Below, in pieces: positions 1 to 7,026 of a stretch of 12,517 nt of DNA. The position numbers were made by a program, and so were the translations under genes. Source of the DNA: an uncultured Ignavibacteria bacterium (GTDB taxonomy: Bacteria > Bacteroidota > Ignavibacteria > SZUA-365); NCBI GenBank assembly GCA_913060595.1, contig CAJXSA010000076.1:1-12517 (forward strand), read 5' to 3'. Positions within the stretch are counted from its first letter, which is position 1. Every line of letters starts with the position of its first letter. The notes below the pieces were generated by a model. It worked only from the letters and a program-made list of their open reading frames with translations, was not told the origin of the DNA and did no database searches.

Positions 1-411
1 GACGAGAAGTACCGCGATATCGCCGTGGCCACCGCCCGCCGCATCATGGATCCGGAAACCGGCTGGGTGGATCCCGAACATTTTTACCAGCTGCGCATGG
101 ACGGCAACGGCGCCTTCGTGAATTTCATCCTCGACGCCTACATGATCGCGCCGGATGAGCTTCCGGACATTCCCACCAGGGTCGAGCGCATGCTCGAGCA
201 CGTGTGGACCAACCATTTCGGCAAGGCCCGCGTCATGCTGCACCGAAGCGCCGACCACGGCATTCGCAACGGATGGAACCCCAACGGCGGGGAAGACGGT
301 TATGGTGTAGACGAAGTCGGCACCGTCCATCCGCAGTCCCAGGCCGTCCGCGCCTTCGGCGTGTTCTGTTACGTGCTGGACCGCTACGTGAACAAGAACG
401 CGGAACGCTGA
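1..411 (+). CDS. 3' fragment of a probable glycoside hydrolase (GH76-like)
   Basis: The reading frame is open from the first base of the window, so the true start and most of the protein lie upstream; 136 C-terminal residues are visible. The fragment is rich in aromatic, Gly and Asn/Asp positions typical of an (alpha/alpha)6-barrel glycosidase: DPETGWVDPEHFYQLRMDGN, then helical segments, then HRSADHGIRNGWNP, and finally a helix containing HPQSQAVRAFG. The order (DPETG, a conserved 'G-x-F' helix, an R/G/W segment, then a 'S-Q-AVRA' helix) resembles the C-terminal half of family 76 alpha-1,6-mannanase-like proteins. That assignment is from motif memory only. Another (alpha/alpha)6 family (GH88/105, GH127) is possible. 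No signal peptide can be judged because the N-terminus is missing. The next gene starts 107 bases downstream and I see no convincing terminator between them. Confidence 0.5.
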   Translation, partial: DEKYRDIAVATARRIMDPETGWVDPEHFYQLRMDGNGAFVNFILDAYMIAPDELPDIPTRVERMLEHVWTNHFGKARVMLHRSADHGIRNGWNPNGGEDGYGVDEVGTVHPQSQAVRAFGVFCYVLDRYVNKNAER

Positions 412-518
412 CCGCACTTCGTTCCTGCCGCGAGCAGCGCGTGCGTCCGTGAAAGGACCTGCGACGCAGCGGCGGGCAGTGAAACGCAGCATCAGTCACG
501 GCGCGGAGACACGCAGCC

Positions 519-1598
519 ATGGATTTCGTAACACAGGTCACGCTCGGCGGCGCGGTGGGTCAGGCCACCATGAACCGCGAACTCGGCAACAAGGCCGTGC
601 TCTGGGGCATGCTCGCCGGCGCCCTGCCGGATCTCGACGTGCTGGCATATCCTCTCATGGACGAGATCTCGCAGCTGACCTGGCATCGCGGCATCTCGCA
701 CAGCATACTGCTCACCGTGGTGCTCACACCGCTGCTCGGCTGGCTGATCTCCCGCGTGCACCGGCGGGCAGTGACCGTGGAAAAAGCCGCCCTCTTCACC
801 TTCCTCGCCATCGGCAGCCACATACTCATCGACCTGCTCACCGTTTACGGCACGCAGATACTCGCGCCGTTTTCCAACCGGCAGTTCGAGTGGAACGTGC
901 TGTTCATCATCGACCCGCTGTTCACCCTGCCCCTGCTGTTTTTCCTGATTCTCTCGCTCTTCCCCGGCGAAGTGCGCGCCAAGCTTTTCCGCAACGCCAT
1001 CGGCATCATCTTGGCCACGGCGTACGTCATCGTGGCGCTGCTGTTCAAGTTCAGCGCGGTGGACAGTTTCGAGCGGGCGCTGGAGCGGCAGGACATCACG
1101 CCCGAACGCCTGATGGTCACATCCACGCCCTTCAACACCGTGCTCTGGCGCGCCGTGGCGGAGACGCATGACGGCTACTGGATCGGCTATCATTCACTGC
1201 TGGATGAGACGGCGGAAATTCCTTTCTGGTTCGTGCCGCGCAACGATCACCTCCTGCGGGACATTGAGGATCAGCGGGCCATCAAAACGCTGCGCTGGTT
1301 TTCCGAGGACTGGTTCAACGTGCAGCAGACGCCCGAGGGCGCGCTTTATTTCCGCGACCTGCGTTTCGGCGACATGGACATGGGCATGCCCGCGCACAGC
1401 TTCGGCATGGGGCCCCCGCGCGATCTCGCCTTCACCTTCACTTTCGCCCTGCTCGAAAGCGGGGGCGCAGGTACGGAGCGGCTGACCCTGCGGCAGGAAT
1501 TCCCGGAGCCCGAGGGCTACGGCGAAATCCTCGAAGTGCTCTGGGAGCGCATCAAGGGACGCAAGGCACAGGTACCCGGACTGCCCGTGGTGGAATGA
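519..1598 (+). CDS. Membrane-bound metal-dependent hydrolase, YdjM/YbcI family
   Basis: This 359-residue protein has the hallmarks of the YdjM family (PF04307, inner-membrane putative hydrolases): an N-terminal motif AGALPDLDVL (D38, D40), then WHRGISHS (H56-H61), then GSHILIDLLTVYGT (H101, D105), all probable metal ligands. Hydrophobic membrane segments lie at about residues 63-78, 92-107, 127-146 and 155-175. The remaining ~180 residues are soluble and contain aromatic-rich strands, as is common in the long members of the family. The substrate is unknown; the family is often described as metal-dependent hydrolases by motif alone. The start is chosen because GGAG sits at 505-508, ten bases before the ATG, and the conserved N-terminal residues begin right after it. 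It ends 36 bases from the convergent methyltransferase stop, without a clear terminator between. Confidence 0.85.
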   Translation: MDFVTQVTLGGAVGQATMNRELGNKAVLWGMLAGALPDLDVLAYPLMDEISQLTWHRGISHSILLTVVLTPLLGWLISRVHRRAVTVEKAALFTFLAIGSHILIDLLTVYGTQILAPFSNRQFEWNVLFIIDPLFTLPLLFFLILSLFPGEVRAKLFRNAIGIILATAYVIVALLFKFSAVDSFERALERQDITPERLMVTSTPFNTVLWRAVAETHDGYWIGYHSLLDETAEIPFWFVPRNDHLLRDIEDQRAIKTLRWFSEDWFNVQQTPEGALYFRDLRFGDMDMGMPAHSFGMGPPRDLAFTFTFALLESGGAGTERLTLRQEFPEPEGYGEILEVLWERIKGRKAQVPGLPVVE

Positions 1599-1634
1599 GC
1601 TGATAAGATCGCTGGGGTGGGCTTTGCAGGGAAA

Positions 1635-2375
1635 TTAGGTGGTCGCGACGAGGACGCAATCGGTTTGTTCGGTGTCGAAGGGGCGGAAATCGAGTCCCCC
1701 GTACACGCCGACGGACGCGAAGCCCGCCGTCTGCCCCGCTTCCACCAGGTCGCGGTCGGTGAAGGGCTGCAGCCGCGTGCTGCGCAGGGAGTGTCCGGGC
1801 GGAGTGCCGGTGTCGATGGTGAGAATGTTGAACTGCAGCGCGTCGTCGAGGAAGTCGTAGAAGCGCACGATGGTGCGGGAATCCTCGCGGTGGATGTTGA
1901 CGATGCGCTCGCGGGCGGAGAGCACGCGGCGGTAGTTGAGCAGCTGCAGCAGCACATGTCCCGCGGGTGCCAGCAGCCCGCGCCAGTGCGCGAGCACGGC
2001 GGCGAGGGCGGCGCGGGAAGGGAGATGGGGAATGGAATTCCCGAGACAGAGCAGAAGGTCGGCCGCTTCGCCGGCCAGCGGCGCGAGGAAATCGCCGTGC
2101 ACGAAGCGCACGGTCGCCCCGAGGCGGTCGGCATGCGCCTGCGCGCGCGCGAGCATGCCCGCGGAGAGGTCCACCCCCGTCACCGCGCAGCCGAGCTGCG
2201 CCAGCGCCACCGCGTGCACACCCGTCCCGCAGCCCATGTCCACCACCTGCGTGGCGGGCAGGCGGCCGAGCACGTTTTCCAGCACGGATTTCTGTTTTTC
2301 CAGGCGCGCATCGAACTGCGTCATCGCGTCGTAATCCGGCGCCAGGTCGTCGTAGAACTGTTCGGGTGTGAGCAT
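1635..2375 (-). CDS. Class I SAM-dependent methyltransferase
   Basis: The 246-residue product has a Rossmann-type methyltransferase fold. Motif I is VVDMGCGTGVHA (residues 44-55), followed by motif II AVTGVDLSAGML, the FVHGDF strand, and LLLCLGNSIPHL, which matches the motif-IV region of UbiE/Methyltransf_11/25-type small-molecule enzymes. The N-terminus FYDDLAPDYDAM is the usual helix found in front of such domains. The frame stays open to 2486, but I chose the ATG at 2375: the family-like sequence starts there, and the longer versions would run through the promoter of the divergent amidase gene and have a low-complexity extension. No Shine-Dalgarno is visible. The acceptor substrate cannot be told from the sequence. 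It is convergent with the YdjM-family gene and divergent from the amidase gene. Confidence 0.85.
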   Translation of the reverse strand: MLTPEQFYDDLAPDYDAMTQFDARLEKQKSVLENVLGRLPATQVVDMGCGTGVHAVALAQLGCAVTGVDLSAGMLARAQAHADRLGATVRFVHGDFLAPLAGEAADLLLCLGNSIPHLPSRAALAAVLAHWRGLLAPAGHVLLQLLNYRRVLSARERIVNIHREDSRTIVRFYDFLDDALQFNILTIDTGTPPGHSLRSTRLQPFTDRDLVEAGQTAGFASVGVYGGLDFRPFDTEQTDCVLVATT

Positions 2376-2429
2376 GGGGACAAGGTGCGAATCTGCGGGA
2401 CCACGCGCAAGCGCGCGGACGGAGAATGC

Positions 2430-2460
2430 TTGTCCTGCACCCCGCGTCTGGGTATATTTC
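2430..2460 (+). promoter_or_regulatory. Bacteroidota-type promoter of the amidase-spmAB operon
   Basis: TTG at 2430-2432, 20 bases, then TATATTTC at 2453-2460, a 7-of-8 match to TAnnTTTG. The expected transcription start would be near 2465-2467, about 22 bases before the ATG at 2489. This makes that ATG more likely than the in-frame ATG at 2468. Inferred from pattern only; the same spacing recurs at three other sites in the window. Confidence 0.6.
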
Positions 2461-2488
2461 CCTGATAATGCAGTTACAGACGCCATTT

Positions 2489-4735
2489 ATGAAATCGTTT
2501 ATTCCGCCCGTATTTTCGGCCGTTCTGCTCGCCCTGTTGCTTTCCGCCTGCGGTCCCTCGGTGTATTACGTCAAACCGCCGGACTGGAAGGACGCCTTCA
2601 AGCGTGACTCGGCCATCGCCTCTTACCGCGAGGTGCTGCGCGACGTCACCGTCTTCGTCGATCCCGGCCACGGGGGAGAAGACCGCGACGGCATCGGTCC
2701 CGGCGAGGACGTTGTCGAGGCCGACGTCAACCTGCGCGTGGCGCTCACGCTGCGCGACTACCTGAAAAAGGCCGGGGCCAACGTCATGCTCTCGCGCGAG
2801 ATGGACAAAACCGTGCCGCTCGAGGCGCGCGCCGAGCAGGCCAACGCCAACAACGCCGACATCTTCGTCTCCATCCATCACAACGCCGCCGGCAATCCCT
2901 ACACGAATTACACGGCGACGTTCTATCACTCGCGTCCGGGAGAAATGGGCTACGCGCCCTCGAGCAGGGACCTGGCGAAGTACATTCAGCGGGATCTGGC
3001 CTATGTGATGGGCAATCCCGGTCCGTTGGCCTCCTTCGACGGCACGATGTCCGACTACCTGCTGTATCCCGGCAAGGGCTTCTCCGTGCTGCGCAACACG
3101 ACGATGACGGCCGCCCTGGTGGAATGCGGCTTTTTCACCAGCGCCTACGAAGAGCAGCGCCTCAAATTGCCGGAGTTCAACGACATCCAGGCCTGGGGCA
3201 TATTCCGCGGCATCGGCAAGTATTTCGAGGCCGGCATTCCGCGCCTGGCCTACACCTCCCCGCGCGTGTTTCGGGAAAACACGCCGAAAATCGAGATTCA
3301 GGTGCGCGACCGCGCCGACATCATCGACGAAAGCATTCTCGTCTACATCGACGGCAGCGAGCAGGGCTTCACCTTCAACCGGAAGACCGGGAAGATCACC
3401 GTCAGTCCCTTTGCCGAACTTTCGCAGGGCTATCATCACCTGACCGCGCAGGTGCGCAACAGCAACGGTAATTCCTCGGCGCCTTTCGAGCTGTACTTCG
3501 CCGTGGGCAATCCCCCGGTGCAGCTGCGCTCCACCGCCGATCCGGCCATCGTGCCGCCCGACCGCAGCGCCTTCAGCATGGTCACAGTGCTCGCGCTCGA
3601 CAGCACGGGCAGCTCGGTGCCCGACGGACTGCCCATCCGCTTCCGCACCAGCAGCGGCATCGACACGATGCTGACGCTGGAAAACGGCATGGCGCGGGTG
3701 AACGTATATCCCGGCCGCGCCGAACGCGTGACCTTTGAGGCCACCAACGGACCGGTGAAAACCGAGGGACTGATCACGACGTCGACGGACGCGAAATACA
3801 CGCGCGGCATCGTCATGAGCACTGACGGCAAGGCCGTGGCCGGCGCCACCGTGGAACTGCCCGGCGGCGGCGTGGTGCGCAGCAACGACGAGGGCGTGTA
3901 CATCGTCGCGGGCAAGGACACCGAGAACATGCGCGTGGTCATCAGCGCGACCGGGTATTTCGGACGTGAAGAGCAGCTCAGCGGACGTCCCATACAGGAC
4001 CCGGTGCTGCTCTCGCCGGTGGCGCACGGCGCCCTGCGCGGCAAGACCGTCATCCTCGACATCCCCGACGCGACGGAGAACATGCAGGACCGCGTCGACG
4101 CCATGAGCATGCGGCATCTGCGTCAGCTGCTCACCGCCAGCGGCGCGCGCGTGATCGTGCCGGTGACCGACGGGAAGCAGACGCTCGAGGACGTCCTCGC
4201 GCTGTACCCCGAGGCCCCGGTGTTCCAGTTCGGCGTCAGCGGCTCGGACCGCGTGATCACCCTGCGCGCCAACGCGCGCTCGGACAGCAGGAATTTCGGC
4301 GTGCGCATGCAGCGAATTTTTCCGCAGTTCACCGGCATCGGTCTCAACCGCTTCGTGCTGCGCATCCCCTGGCGCGAGGATTTGAAGAACCGGCAGCAGA
4401 TCAGCGTGACGCTGCCCGTGCCTTCGAACCGTACCTACGCGCAGCAGCTCGCCCCGCTGTTCAGCTGGAACATCGCCTGGGCCATGTACGCCTCCATTCT
4501 CGCCGACGAGGGCTACGGCACCGAGGGCACGAAAATGGTGGAAGTCACCGTGCACGACGCGGCCGGCAAGCCGGCGTCCTTCGTGCGCGTGCAGCTCAAC
4601 CACGCCCTGACGGCCATGACCGACAACGAGGGCGTGTGCCGCTTTATCGGCGTGAGCGTGGAAGAGGACGAAGTGCGCGTCATCGACGACGGCGACTACG
4701 TCGTCAAGGGCGTGCGCACGGAAATCATGCGCTGA
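2489..4735 (+). CDS. Multidomain lipoprotein N-acetylmuramoyl-L-alanine amidase with a degenerate second amidase-like domain
   Basis: From this ATG the protein is 748 residues. It starts with a lipoprotein signal (MKSFIPPVFSAVLLALLLSAC, lipobox LSAC, lipidated Cys21). The Amidase_3 domain (about 53-248) should cleave the amide between muramic acid and the stem peptide. Zinc ligands are H61 in DPGHGG, E77 in VVEADVN and H130 in SIHHNA; the catalytic Glu is E212 in ALVECGFFTS. All are intact. An Ig-like beta domain (about 250-340), a second beta domain resembling bacterial Ig/invasin folds (341-430) and a CarboxypepD_reg-like domain (about 438-505) follow. Residues 518-676 look like a second amidase fold without zinc ligands. 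A last beta domain (681-748) resembles CarboxypepD_reg. Ordinary secreted amidases are 250-450 residues. In-frame starts at 2426 and 2468 exist but precede or touch the predicted transcription start. spmA follows 59 bases downstream. Confidence 0.88.
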   Translation: MKSFIPPVFSAVLLALLLSACGPSVYYVKPPDWKDAFKRDSAIASYREVLRDVTVFVDPGHGGEDRDGIGPGEDVVEADVNLRVALTLRDYLKKAGANVMLSREMDKTVPLEARAEQANANNADIFVSIHHNAAGNPYTNYTATFYHSRPGEMGYAPSSRDLAKYIQRDLAYVMGNPGPLASFDGTMSDYLLYPGKGFSVLRNTTMTAALVECGFFTSAYEEQRLKLPEFNDIQAWGIFRGIGKYFEAGIPRLAYTSPRVFRENTPKIEIQVRDRADIIDESILVYIDGSEQGFTFNRKTGKITVSPFAELSQGYHHLTAQVRNSNGNSSAPFELYFAVGNPPVQLRSTADPAIVPPDRSAFSMVTVLALDSTGSSVPDGLPIRFRTSSGIDTMLTLENGMARVNVYPGRAERVTFEATNGPVKTEGLITTSTDAKYTRGIVMSTDGKAVAGATVELPGGGVVRSNDEGVYIVAGKDTENMRVVISATGYFGREEQLSGRPIQDPVLLSPVAHGALRGKTVILDIPDATENMQDRVDAMSMRHLRQLLTASGARVIVPVTDGKQTLEDVLALYPEAPVFQFGVSGSDRVITLRANARSDSRNFGVRMQRIFPQFTGIGLNRFVLRIPWREDLKNRQQISVTLPVPSNRTYAQQLAPLFSWNIAWAMYASILADEGYGTEGTKMVEVTVHDAAGKPASFVRVQLNHALTAMTDNEGVCRFIGVSVEEDEVRVIDDGDYVVKGVRTEIMR

Positions 4736-4794
4736 TCCTTCCGGCGCGGCCGGTGAGGTCCGCGTCCCCATAAGCAACCATTCACACGGCGCCT

Positions 4795-5763
4795 ATGCTC
4801 AATCACATCTGGCTCGCCCTCATCGTCATCGGCATTCTGACGGCCGCGGGACGCGACGTGTACGACGTCACGCAGAACAGCTTCGGCAACGGCATTCCCT
4901 GGGAGGTGCGCCTCGAAGGTCCCGACGGGGAGGTGACCGGCGCCGGTCAGGGCACGGCCGTGCAGGCCACGCTGCATGTCAGCGTCGCGCAACTGCGCGC
5001 GCATTTCTCCACCGACGCCATCTCGACCGACGCCGCGCTGCCCGCGCGCGTCACTTTCCGCGACGACGGCAGTGCCTCCGCGCAGATCGACGTGCGCGGT
5101 ACCGAAGCGGAACGCTTCACCGTCATGGCCGAGGCCCTCGGCGGCGGGGAGACGCTCGCGGCCAACCTGCGCCGCGCGGGCGCGGGCTGGGAGATGCGCA
5201 TCGACGACGTCTCCCTCGTCTACCTGCGCAAGGTCACCAACGCCGCTTTCGAAATCGCGGGACTGGCGGTGGAGATCGCGCTGGGACTGATCGGCATCAT
5301 GGCGCTGTGGCTGGGCGTGATGAAAGTGGCCGAGGAAGCCGGACTTATCACGCATCTCGCGCGCCTGGTGCGTCCGATCACCGTGCGCCTCTTCCCCGAC
5401 GTGCCCGCCGAGCATCCCGCCGTGGGATCGATGATCATGAACATCTCGGCCAACATGCTCGGACTCGGCAACGCCGCCACGCCCTTCGGTCTCAAGGCCA
5501 TGGAAGAGCTGGAGAAGCTCAACCCGAAATCCGGCGTGGCCACCGACGCCATGGTGACCTTCCTCGCACTCAATACCTCGTGCGTCACGCTGATCCCCGC
5601 CACCGCCATCGCGGTGCGCGCGGCGGCCGGATCCTCCGATCCGGCCTTCATCATCGGCACGTCCTTTCTCGCTTCGCTGACGGCCACGATATTCGCGGTG
5701 ACCATCGCCAAGCTGCTGTCCCGGGTGAAAATGTTCCGTTTTGACCGTGCGGAGGCGAACTGA
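4795..5763 (+). CDS. spmA: SpmA-like membrane protein (nucleoside-recognition/Gate domain) with an inserted soluble domain
   Basis: The protein has 322 residues, while Bacillus SpmA has about 200. One N-terminal membrane helix (about 4-19) is followed by ~115 mostly polar, beta-prone residues (about 29-143) not present in Bacillus SpmA. Then comes the Gate domain: helix VTNAAFEIAGLAVEIALG, a membrane segment containing MALWLGVMKVAEEAG, the signature ISANMLGLGNAATPFGLKAM (GLGNAATP at 223-230), and FLALNTSCVTLIPATAIAVR, which closely follows SpmA. SpmA and SpmB are membrane proteins needed for spore-core dehydration in Bacillus; homologues in non-sporulating Bacteroidota have no settled function. 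The gene sits 59 bases after the amidase gene and overlaps spmB by one base, so the three are probably cotranscribed. A small G+C hairpin (4741-4753) in the gap lacks a T-tract and is probably not a terminator. No clear Shine-Dalgarno precedes the ATG. Confidence 0.85.
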   Translation: MLNHIWLALIVIGILTAAGRDVYDVTQNSFGNGIPWEVRLEGPDGEVTGAGQGTAVQATLHVSVAQLRAHFSTDAISTDAALPARVTFRDDGSASAQIDVRGTEAERFTVMAEALGGGETLAANLRRAGAGWEMRIDDVSLVYLRKVTNAAFEIAGLAVEIALGLIGIMALWLGVMKVAEEAGLITHLARLVRPITVRLFPDVPAEHPAVGSMIMNISANMLGLGNAATPFGLKAMEELEKLNPKSGVATDAMVTFLALNTSCVTLIPATAIAVRAAAGSSDPAFIIGTSFLASLTATIFAVTIAKLLSRVKMFRFDRAEAN

Positions 5764-6302
5764 TGGATATCTTCCGCACACTCGTCTCCGTCATCTCCGC
5801 GCTGGCCATACCGGCGCTGATGCTGTTCTTCCTCGTGTACGGCGCCTTCAAGAAAGTGAAAGTCTACGAGGTGGCCGTCGAGGGCGCCAAGGAGGGCTTT
5901 CAGATCGCCGTGCGCATCATTCCCTACCTCGTGCTGATGCTGGTTTCCATCGCCATCTTCCGCGCCAGCGGCGCGATGGACGTGTTCATCACCCTCGTGC
6001 GTCCCGTGACCGACTTCGTCGGCATTCCCGCCGAAGCCCTGCCCATGGCCATCATGCGTCCCTTATCGGGCAGCGGCTCACTGGGCATCATGACCGAGAC
6101 CATGCAGGCCTACGGCACCGACGGCTTCATCGGCGTGCTTGTCTCCACACTCTACGGCAGCACCGAGACCACGTTCTACGTGCTCGCCGTGTACTTCGGC
6201 GCCGTCGGCATCCGCAACACCCGGCACGCCCTTCCCACCGGCCTCCTCGCCGACTTCATCGCCTTCCTCGCGGCGGTGTTTTTTGTGGGGTTGGTGCTCT
6301 GA
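5763..6302 (+). CDS. spmB: SpmB-like membrane protein (nucleoside-recognition/Gate domain)
   Basis: The 179-residue product matches the usual SpmB length (about 178). It has an N-terminal membrane helix (ISALAIPALMLFFLVYGAFK), a helix VYEVAVEGAKEGFQIAVRII, and the Gate-domain signatures ALPMAIMRPLSGSGSLGIM and STLYGSTETTFYVLAVYFGA, both typical of SpmB. It ends in a C-terminal hydrophobic helix. It is expected in the cytoplasmic membrane as a partner of SpmA. Start choice is firm: TGATG couples it to the spmA stop, and GGAGG lies at 5751-5755, seven bases ahead of the ATG. Its stop is only one base from the stop of the convergent transposase gene, so there is no room for a separate terminator; transcription from either side must run into the other gene or end inside it. 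Confidence 0.9.
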   Translation: MDIFRTLVSVISALAIPALMLFFLVYGAFKKVKVYEVAVEGAKEGFQIAVRIIPYLVLMLVSIAIFRASGAMDVFITLVRPVTDFVGIPAEALPMAIMRPLSGSGSLGIMTETMQAYGTDGFIGVLVSTLYGSTETTFYVLAVYFGAVGIRNTRHALPTGLLADFIAFLAAVFFVGLVL

Positions 6303-6303
6303 G

Positions 6304-6792
6304 TCAACCCATCCACTCCCACTCCCCCGGGGACTTGACCAGCCCCTTCTTCACCGGGTTCATGCGGATGTAGCGCCGGACGCGTCGGTAGTGCGTTTTG
6401 TTCCGGATCGTCGAGTCCCAGTAGTTCGGTTGCCAGATACTGCCGGAATCGCCCCTGCGGCGGTTGATTCTCGCGGCGCTCACGCGCTTGATCGTATGCA
6501 CGATCATGCTCAGCGAAACGGGGGTCCCATGCCTCACGACCGGATTGAGCAGCAGATGAACATGGTCCGGCATGATCACCCAGGCATGCAGTCTGTACAG
6601 CTTTCCGTCATACCGCTGCAGTACCGCGCGGAGAATCGCCGCGTAGCGATCCCTCCTGAGATCAAGCACGCGATGCCGTGACGTTGGATGTCCGACCCGC
6701 TTGACCAGAAAGGTGATGAACACCTCGGCACAACCGAACTGATAGTGCGGCAGACGCGCCCCACGCAGTCTCTGATAATCCAGCGTACCCAT
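6304..6792 (-). CDS. REP-associated tyrosine transposase (RAYT), short form, Y1/HUH family
   Basis: The 162-residue protein belongs to the IS200-like Y1 transposase superfamily (PF01797), RAYT branch. Visible hallmarks in order: RLHAWVIMPDHVHLLL with the HUH metal-binding pair H77 and H79; SLSMIVHTIKRVSAARINR; the segment SIWQPNYWDSTIRN; and RRYIRMNPVKKGLV with the presumed catalytic Tyr141. The C-terminus ends in GEWEW, matching the 'WpWSS' end of the family. RAYTs cut and join single-stranded DNA at REP hairpins. They are usually single-copy and not flanked by IS ends. The ATG at 6792 is chosen over an upstream in-frame start (6831) because AGGAG (6800-6804) lies seven bases before it. A second, different RAYT lies upstream and the hairpin-rich spacer 6793-7024 is between them. 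All catalytic residues appear intact, so it may be active. Confidence 0.88.
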   Translation of the reverse strand: MGTLDYQRLRGARLPHYQFGCAEVFITFLVKRVGHPTSRHRVLDLRRDRYAAILRAVLQRYDGKLYRLHAWVIMPDHVHLLLNPVVRHGTPVSLSMIVHTIKRVSAARINRRRGDSGSIWQPNYWDSTIRNKTHYRRVRRYIRMNPVKKGLVKSPGEWEWMG

Positions 6793-6825
6793 GAGCCTTC
6801 TCCTGAGATGTTGACAGCATCGCAC

Positions 6826-6851
6826 GAGCATCCTGGGGGGAGTGGATGCTC
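6826..6851. repeat. Hairpin with G-rich 10-base loop upstream of the short RAYT
   Basis: Arms GAGCATCC (6826-6833) and GGATGCTC (6844-6851) pair perfectly over 8 bp around the loop TGGGGGGAGT. On the - strand it would fall in the 5' leader or upstream region of the short RAYT gene. REP elements recognised by RAYTs are short hairpins of this size, so this is a candidate substrate, but the assignment is inference. Confidence 0.45.
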
Positions 6852-6882
6852 ACATCGGTGTGGACGTCCCTCCCCGAGGCGG

Positions 6883-6993
6883 CAGGTACATGGATTGAAT
6901 TCCCTAAGAGACAGGCATCATGTATGACGGCCTCATCGATGAGTGCAAGTGCCCGCGATGCTTCGTGCTGAGGGAATTCAATCCATGTACCTG
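6883..6993. repeat. About 111-bp near-palindrome with perfect 23-bp arms between two RAYT genes
   Basis: The left arm (6883-6905, beginning CAGGTACATGG) and the right arm (6971-6993, ending CCATGTACCTG) are perfect inverted copies over 23 bp. Going inward the symmetry decays, but six bases still match around GCATC (6915-6919 and partner). The exact middle is a perfect 12-bp palindrome CTCATCGATGAG (6932-6943), whose centre is within half a base of the centre of the whole element. No target-site duplication is visible outside the arms (left flank ends GAGGCGG, right flank begins TGGGATC). It could be a BIME-like pair of REP units, a MITE-like relic, or a transcription stop/attenuator between the two genes. 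It has no coding capacity that I can support. Confidence 0.8.
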
Positions 6994-7006
6994 TGGGATC
7001 CCGGGC

Positions 7007-7026
7007 AGCACTGCCCCCCCGGTGCT
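7007..7026 (-). repeat. Small hairpin with G-run loop overlapping the stop of the long RAYT
   Basis: On the - strand AGCAC (7026-7022) pairs with GTGCT (7011-7007) around the 10-base loop CGGGGGGGCA. The stop codon TAG of the long RAYT overlaps the first arm. There is no T-tract, so a classical terminator is unlikely. Loop size and G-run resemble the hairpin at 6826-6851, which reads on the other strand. Confidence 0.35.

Noticed and set aside
1617..2465. 282-codon + strand frame opposite the methyltransferase
   Set aside because: The reverse strand encodes intact methyltransferase motifs; this frame is His/Arg/Glu-rich with no motif.
4741..4753. Terminator between the amidase and spmA genes
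   Set aside because: Only a 5-bp G+C stem with no T-tract; the gap is 59 bases and the genes more likely form one operon.
2474..4777. Long open frame of 767 codons on the - strand opposite the amidase gene
   Set aside because: It is the antisense shadow of a GC-rich coding region. Its composition is His/Arg/Val/Gly-rich low complexity, with no recognisable motif, while the + strand encodes a clear signal peptide and amidase motifs.
4696..5781. 361-codon - strand frame opposite spmA
   Set aside because: Antisense shadow; spmA has clear family signatures on the + strand.
6793..7024. CRISPR array or IS terminal repeats in the hairpin-rich spacer
   Set aside because: There are no regularly spaced direct repeats, only inverted symmetry. 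No target-site duplication flanks the palindrome or the RAYT genes.
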